From positions 17,302,723 to 17,366,722 of the forward strand of contig NC_084804.1 of assembly GCF_963583255.1 (NCBI RefSeq): a stretch of 64,000 bases of DNA, in the 5' to 3' direction. This DNA comes from Pyrus communis. Its lineage: Eukaryota > Streptophyta > Magnoliopsida > Rosales > Rosaceae. Under the pieces are notes generated by a model. The model was given only the letters and a program-made list of their open reading frames with translations. It ran no database searches and was not told where the DNA came from. Shown here piece by piece: positions 58,608 through 64,000 of this stretch. The position numbers were made by a program, and so were the translations under genes. The stretch's first letter is position 1; every line of letters begins with the position of its first letter.

Positions 58608-59407
58608 GGGGGTGTAGTCAAACTCGGATTTGAGAGTATTTTAAAAGACTTTAAAATCCTAGTGTAGTCAAGAGTGCATTTTTGCTTACCATGCTCACCA
58701 TCCTATTTATCACTGTTAGATGAGTTTGAATTTTGAGATTTGTATTTAACCACTACACGAATCTCAAAATTCAAACTCATCTAACGGTGATAAATAGGGT
58801 GGTGAGCATACACTACACTAAATGATGGTGAGCAAAAATGTTCCCGTGTAGTCAAACTCGAATTTAAGAGGATTTTAAAAGACTTTAAAATCCTAGTGTA
58901 GTCAATTAAAAGATTTTAGAGGATTTTAGAATCCATTCAAATCTAGGTGTAGTCAATTAAATTTTTTTAAAGGATTTTAGAATCCATCCAAATCTAAGGG
59001 GGGTGTAGTCAAACTAAGATTTTAAAGGATTTTAAAAGTGATAGATTTTATAGGATTTAAGAGGATTAAAGATTCCTACAAAATTCATATGGATTTTAAA
59101 GAATTGGAATGGATTGTGGTGGAAGGATTTGAAATCCTAGGGGGTGAGGTTGGATTCTTTTTAGTCTTTGTTATATATAATGTTTGCTCTCAAATCCCAC
59201 AAAATCCACAACTTATTGAAATCCTCCAAAATCTTAATTTTTTTTAATACACTTAGATTTGGATGAATTTTAAAATCCTTTAAAATCTTTTAATTGACTA
59301 CACCTAGATTTGAATGGATTCTAAAATCCTTTAAAATCTTTTAATTGACTATATTAGGATTTTAAAGTCTTTTAAAATCCTTTCAAATCCGAGTTTGACT
59401 ACACCTC
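58608..59407. mobile_element. Tourist-like MITE, 800 bp, TTA target duplication
   Basis: The ends are GGGGGTGTAGTCAAACTCGG and, reversed, GAGGTGTAGTCAAACTCGG, with TTA on both sides (58605-58607, 59408-59410). Inside, GTGTAGTCAA plus AGGATTTTARAATCC blocks recur several times, suggesting repeated self-insertion or internal duplication. A hairpin element is nested at 58672-58845. Confidence 0.85.
58672..58845. mobile_element. Hairpin MITE nested in the 800-bp MITE
   Basis: Arms TTTTTGCTTACCATGCTCACC, TTTATCACTGTTAGATGAG and TTTGAATTTTGAGATT pair with their inverted counterparts (AATCTCAAAATTCAAAC, CTCATCTAACGGTGATAAA, GATGGTGAGCAAAAA). It is non-coding. Confidence 0.75.
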
Positions 59408-59656
59408 TTAAATTTTTTGGCATAATTTTTTTTTAAATTAATTAATTTTATAATTATTATCTACGTGGTTTCCATGTCAGAAAATTATGGACCCTACATT
59501 TGTCACGTTATCACTTAATGATCAATTTAACAGATTAAATAACATAGGTCTAACATTGCAACAAATTCATAAATTGAGGTATCACATTGTAATGTTTAAA
59601 ACATGAGGTATAAGATTGTGTTGACTCATAATTAAGATAATTTTATATAATTTACC

Positions 59657-59727
59657 CAAATTAAAACTAGAGGTCCATGCAATGGAGAGGCATCGCATAT
59701 TTCTTTGCCAAAATTAATGTTTATTGG

Positions 59728-59806
<79 letters not shown>

Positions 59807-61779
59807 AGGTTAAGCAGGCAAAAAGGGCGCGAGAAATCCGTGTGACTGAGATTGTTGTCAAAAGGTTGGGTCAAGTGGTCATCATATATTGTTGTGTAGA
59901 CTTGATGCTCCAAACATCAAACAAGTTGTTGTATGCCAATTGAATGAATATCAGAGGAATATGAATATGATCGCTTAGCTATAGGGGTACTTTGGACCTT
60001 TGAATCTGCAGTAAAACCCTTCTAGATACTCTTATTATGGGTAACGCTCATTTCTAATTGTGTGCTAGGTTTACGTAATAAGTTTTATAAGAACAAGGGG
60101 ATGTATCTGTAACCTTGGATGTATTCATGATGAATGCTACTGAAAAATTGTAAGGAGAAATTTGGTGTAAAGAGTGAATTTATGATAAATACATCTCTAG
60201 AAATTAGAATAGCAACCTAACTTATTGGAAGACATTCTGCAAATTTCAACGTGCTATTAATTTCTAAACCATTAGCAAATACTTCTTATTTCTATCATAT
60301 AGGATGGATCGCCAATATTTTTTTTTTTTCCCAATGAATATAAACATTTTATTATTATCGTAAGAAATAGTTAGTTATAGGCTGATGACATCTTATCCAG
60401 CATAACACTAAATACCTGACAATATGATCATACTATTTGATGCATAATTAACATGCTCAACTCAAATAATTAATACAATCCAACGTACCAAACAATGTCT
60501 CGAGAGTAAGCTGGATTGTTGTATAAAAAGCTCTCAGGGATAATGGGTAAGACATATAATCAGGCCGCGCAACTAGGTTTCGTCGGATTTCATGGATTGG
60601 GCCTCTTGTTTTGATTCCCTGGGCACTTTATGGTATTTGCTTACCAAACTTCGGATTTTTTATTTTTTATTTTTTTATTTTTTATTTTTTAATTATAAAA
60701 AACAAAATAAAAGAAAATAGGGCTTAGTTAGTCTGAGGCTATACAACAAAGACTTCCTACTGGGGCTACATTTTGATATTTACACTTCCCGAAACTTGGA
60801 CTCTAAAGTTATACCAATCTAACCCCACCCCCTCCGCTCTCTATTGAAAGAATAAACAATCGTGGTGAAGTCATTAGCTGATCTTTAAAAAAAAATAAAA
60901 ACAATTGCATTTAACCAAAATAATCAGCAAAGAACAAATAGGATTGCATAACTGCATGTTAACGATTGCATGTCCATTCAATGCAACTGCATGTTAACAA
61001 ATGAAGATTGCAAAAGATGAACCAGAATTAATTCAACCAAGTCTCAAACTACATCTACCATCATAAAACTCTAATCAGTATACAATATTTACTATAGTGT
61101 AAAAATACCGATGTATTTAGAAAATTAAAAAAAAAAAAAAAATTCTCACTTTTGGTTCACACGTGTTAATCATATTAGGTCCATATATTAATATATTTTT
61201 GTACACTTGTTATACCATATACCAACATAATGGTTTAGTTGTACTCACATTGAAATAAACTAACATTCTCTCACACGAGTATAACTTGATACTTCAATAA
61301 TATATACAGAAAAAAACACAAAGTGATCATTGAATTATATTAAACCAAATGACTTTCACAATGAACCACAAAAATTTATCAGATGAATTTCTTAGAAAGA
61401 TCTGATACAGTGTAGTATATCAGCACTCTAAAAATAAATATTGATCAATCCAAGTGTATATATTGCGATGAGGAAACTTCATATGAGAGTTTAAAGTGTA
61501 TACCAGCAGCAGGACTCCCACATTTCTTTGGTCCTAGAACATTGAACGTGCTCTTCAAAATACTTAATTTCTGCACAAAATTAATAAGCATGCAACAGTA
61601 GCAGAAAATGAGCTCAATCTTAAAATTAAGTAGATTTCTCTTTGAATTAAGTAATTCAACTCACAAACCACAACCACCACATTTTTCAATCAATAATTAA
61701 GATCAGTGAGATTGTAATGTACAGATCAGTGAGATTGTAATGTACAGATCAGTGAGACAGTAATGGTACCTTAGTCCCA
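59657..61779. other. Intergenic with a long GA tract, no gene recognised
   Basis: It contains a 72-base GA run (59731-59802), T/A-rich repeats (60655-60690) and a 24-base unit repeated three times (61700-61765, ATCAGTGAGATTGTAATGTA). No exon or RNA gene was recognised. Frames of 88-93 codons across the GA run are artefacts. Confidence 0.5.
59731..59802. repeat. GA microsatellite, 36 repeats
   Basis: A pure GA run, the longest simple repeat in the window and likely polymorphic. Confidence 0.93.
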
Positions 61780-64000
61780 CATGCAAACATAATCCAAACA
61801 TGATTGCAAACCCATTTTTGAGACATGCTTATGAAAGGATGTGACATGAATTGCCTTTGTTAACGGGTCTACTATCATATGATGAGTGCTTAGATGCTCA
61901 ATAACTATCACTCCTTTTTCTAATTTCATCTTGAACCTTCAAGTTTTTTATATCCATGAGTCTTTATTTTTAGCCAAAAAAAAAAAAAAACAGTTGAAGC
62001 GTTGTCACAATAAATCCTTAACGTTTATTAATGTTGTTTACCACTTTGATTTCACTTATGAAATTCTTCAACCAAACACTTTGCTTCATATGGTCTAAGC
62101 AGCCTACATTCTCAAACTCCATAGTAGACACTGCTCCTGTAGTTTGTTTGTTTCTCCTCCATAAAATCGCACCACCAGCAAGAATAAAAACATATCCACT
62201 TGTGGACATTCTGTCATCAATACAACCTCCCAAACCTACACATGCATACCACATTACTTCCAATTTTCAACTCGATGAAATCCCAACAAGTAGTTTTTAT
62301 TTTGTTCAATATCTCACACTTTCTTTCCTGCATTCAAGCGATCTAAGCCAGGATTTGATTGAAACCTTCCTAGCACACTAAGGGCGTGTTTACTAATCCG
62401 TAATCAAATTGAGAGGAATTGAATTGAGGAGGAATTGAAATGAGGTGGAATCAAAATCAGATTCCTATTGAAGTTGTTTACTAAAACTATCTGGAAACGG
62501 AGTAGGAATGATGTTGAGTCCATATAAGTTGTTTACTAATTGTCATGAATTGGAATGAAAACTAATGTCATTACTAAATTGCCCCTATTTTAAATAATCT
62601 ATATTATATGCTAATCTTTTTTATCTTTAATAAAAAAAATTATTTTATTTTTAATTTTTGTGAGAAAGGCTTTTTAACTCCTTTTAAATCCAATCTGATC
62701 AGTCCTCTTCGTTCTCTAATCTGCTGACAAAACGCCTCCACCTCACCCTCTCACTCACGCTCAACCGCGACTACCCTCCCTAAGACTCCGACCATTCTTT
62801 GCTCTCCCTCCCTACCTCCCATCAAGGATTCAAGGGAATCCTTCTATGTAAATTTTTACTTTTGGTTGATTTGATTATGCTATGCCCTGACCTTCCCTAT
62901 GCGGCTTTGCGTAATGATTCAAGCTAATATGTTGTTGAATGGTTGATCTTTCAAGTGTTTTAAGGATGCCCAATTGCAATCCTTATCCCCTATAAATTCT
63001 AACGAGAGTCTGAATTTGTTGTCTTTGGAATTAGAATTGGCAGCCGAGCCCCAAATCGAAAAAGTTCAACACGGCAATGCATGGGGCACAGAGAGGCGGC
63101 GGCGGAGGAGCACAAAAATGTTGGAGAGGATGGCGGAGGACAACGAGAGGATGGAAGGGAGTGCTGAAGGTGAAGGGTGCTTTGGGAAGAAAAATTTGAT
63201 TCTGAATGAAGCCTTCTCCCCGGAATCCAAATTCTACCTCCGTGTAAGTAATCCAATTCCGTCAATATCAAGAATTGAACTCCTGATTTTACATGGGTCC
63301 TGCAACACTGTGCATTCCGATTGAATTGGTAAACAGAGGAATAATCATGAATGGAGAATGACTCCCATTCCGCCATTTCCTTTCCCCATATGTAAACACG
63401 CCATAAGAGCAAATGCCAAATCAGGTCTTCTACGTACATGTGCATAACCGCACTTCCAACTAATGAAGCATGGGGCTTGTCCTTCATTGCTTCATCAGTC
63501 AGTCACATAACATTGAGACAAGGAGAATTTATCACCTTTTGCAATAGGAACATCACATCCACTACAGTTTTTCATGTTGAACCTTTTAAGAGCTCTATCA
63601 ATATAGTTCTTTTGTGCCAAACCTAGCTAAGCTTCTCTTCTGTCTGTTTCTGACTATTTCAATTCCTAAAACATAATGTGACTCACACAAATCTTTTAAT
63701 ATAAAAACATAACCACTAGACAACTTTAACATGACTTGACCAACAAAGTCAACATTAACTCGATTTCCATTTCCATAGACAAATGCTCCTTACGTTCGTC
63801 CTTCTGGCTTTGAAATCATTTTCTTTATCAACCGTTAAAACCAATACAAGCTTTCCTATAAAGCTTAGTGGATTTGGAATGAAAACACTTTTTAAAATTG
63901 GTCTTATTAATCTTGCGGTTAGGTCTAGTGGAGGCACCTTCATTCTTAGTGGCTACAACATTATTATTAGCAGTTTTAATTGGACCATAACGAAAACCTG
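61780..64000 (-). mobile_element. Minus-strand Copia remnant, running off the window
   Basis: From 64000 downward: a protease-edge segment (YGNGNRVNVDFVGQVMLKLS), then directly KDLCESHYVLGIEIVRNR of the reverse-transcriptase C-terminus, ALKRFNMKNCSG, AKGDKFSLSQC and KDKPHASLVGSAVM (to 63404). After the nested PIF element come LGRFQSNPGLD, then CIDDRMSTSGYVFILAGGAI and STMEFENVGC of RNase H (62018-62263), and a tail ending VDPLTKAIHV (about 61860). Integrase and most of the reverse transcriptase are deleted, and there are frameshifts and stops. It is non-functional. LTRs were not delimited. Confidence 0.85.
62382..63403. mobile_element. PIF/Harbinger-type non-autonomous element in the Copia remnant
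   Basis: The ends are GGGCGTGTTTACTAATCC and, reversed, TGGCGTGTTTACATATG, with TAA on both sides (62379-62381, 63404-63406). It cleanly separates two parts of the same Copia frame. The interior is 1.0 kb, with a GC-rich segment (63050-63180) and unrecognised frames. It has no transposase. Confidence 0.85.

Larger units (their letters stand above)
48233..59656. mobile_element. Outer long-TIR element enclosing the 11 kb nest
   Basis: The left end GGTAAATTACACAACTATGG, with CATACCTTATGTTTTAAATG inside it, pairs with the right end read in reverse (GGTAAATTATATAAAATTATC and ATACCTCATGTTTTAAACATT). Further in, AATTAATTAAAT-type blocks also pair. This TIR style matches the 35815-36870 Mutator-like element. 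The flanks (caaaataaa / caaattaaa) are only similar. Without its nested insertions the element would be roughly 1-1.2 kb. Confidence 0.65.

Noticed and set aside
59632..59943. Arg-Glu and Ser-Leu rich frames
   Set aside because: Artefacts of the 72-base GA repeat.

Overview
The window is plant nuclear DNA, and the gene families and repeat content suggest a dicot of the rose family, perhaps an apple or pear relative. That placement comes from the look of the repeats (a Cassandra TRIM, a tRNA-derived SINE, HARBI1-type PIF elements) and was not searched. All splice sites used are GT-AG, there is no operon structure, and most of the sequence is transposable-element DNA.

Only three intact protein genes are supported, all on the + strand: a membrane-anchored ascorbate peroxidase of the APX3 type (1049-5245, 9 exons, 288 aa), a synaptotagmin with TM, SMP and two C2 domains (6340-10456, 12 exons, 539 aa), and an R2R3-MYB repressor of subgroup 4 (30971-31946, 2 exons, 255 aa). 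Each gives one uninterrupted reading frame across its exons.

Layout: 1-10.5 kb holds the two housekeeping-type genes, with a stray copy of synaptotagmin exon 1 between them. 10.5-19 kb is a run of MITEs, an LTR-retroelement fragment and a 2.28 kb hAT element with a perfect 8-bp target duplication. 19.07-26.15 kb is a second, broken copy of the 3' half of the APX gene, split by a 5.6 kb near-palindromic terminal-inverted-repeat element. 26-38 kb holds MITEs, two SINEs, the MYB gene with a MITE in its promoter, a complete Cassandra element whose LTRs carry 5S-rRNA-like sequence, and a long-TIR Mutator-like element. 38.4-40.7 kb is a deleted Copia element. 44.5-45.6 kb is a PIF-like element, and 46.4-47.8 kb a Mutator-like element carrying part of a lectin receptor-kinase gene.

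48.2-59.7 kb is a deep nest. A long-TIR element contains a decayed Cassandra and a PIF/Harbinger element (49236-58526). The PIF element is split by a CACTA element (49759-55557) that carries pieces of a GDSL lipase and a cysteine-rich receptor kinase plus a 0.34 kb tandem repeat, and the repeat is split by a solo LTR (52308-54463). Target-site duplications are readable for three of these layers, so insertion order can be inferred. The window ends in a minus-strand Copia remnant (61.78-64 kb) broken by another PIF-type insertion.

The three genes do not form a pathway. APX3 removes peroxide at peroxisomal/ER membranes, the synaptotagmin tethers ER to plasma membrane, and the MYB represses phenylpropanoid genes. 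I see no new enzymatic system. The strongest novelty is structural: host-gene capture, palindromic architecture and nested transposition.
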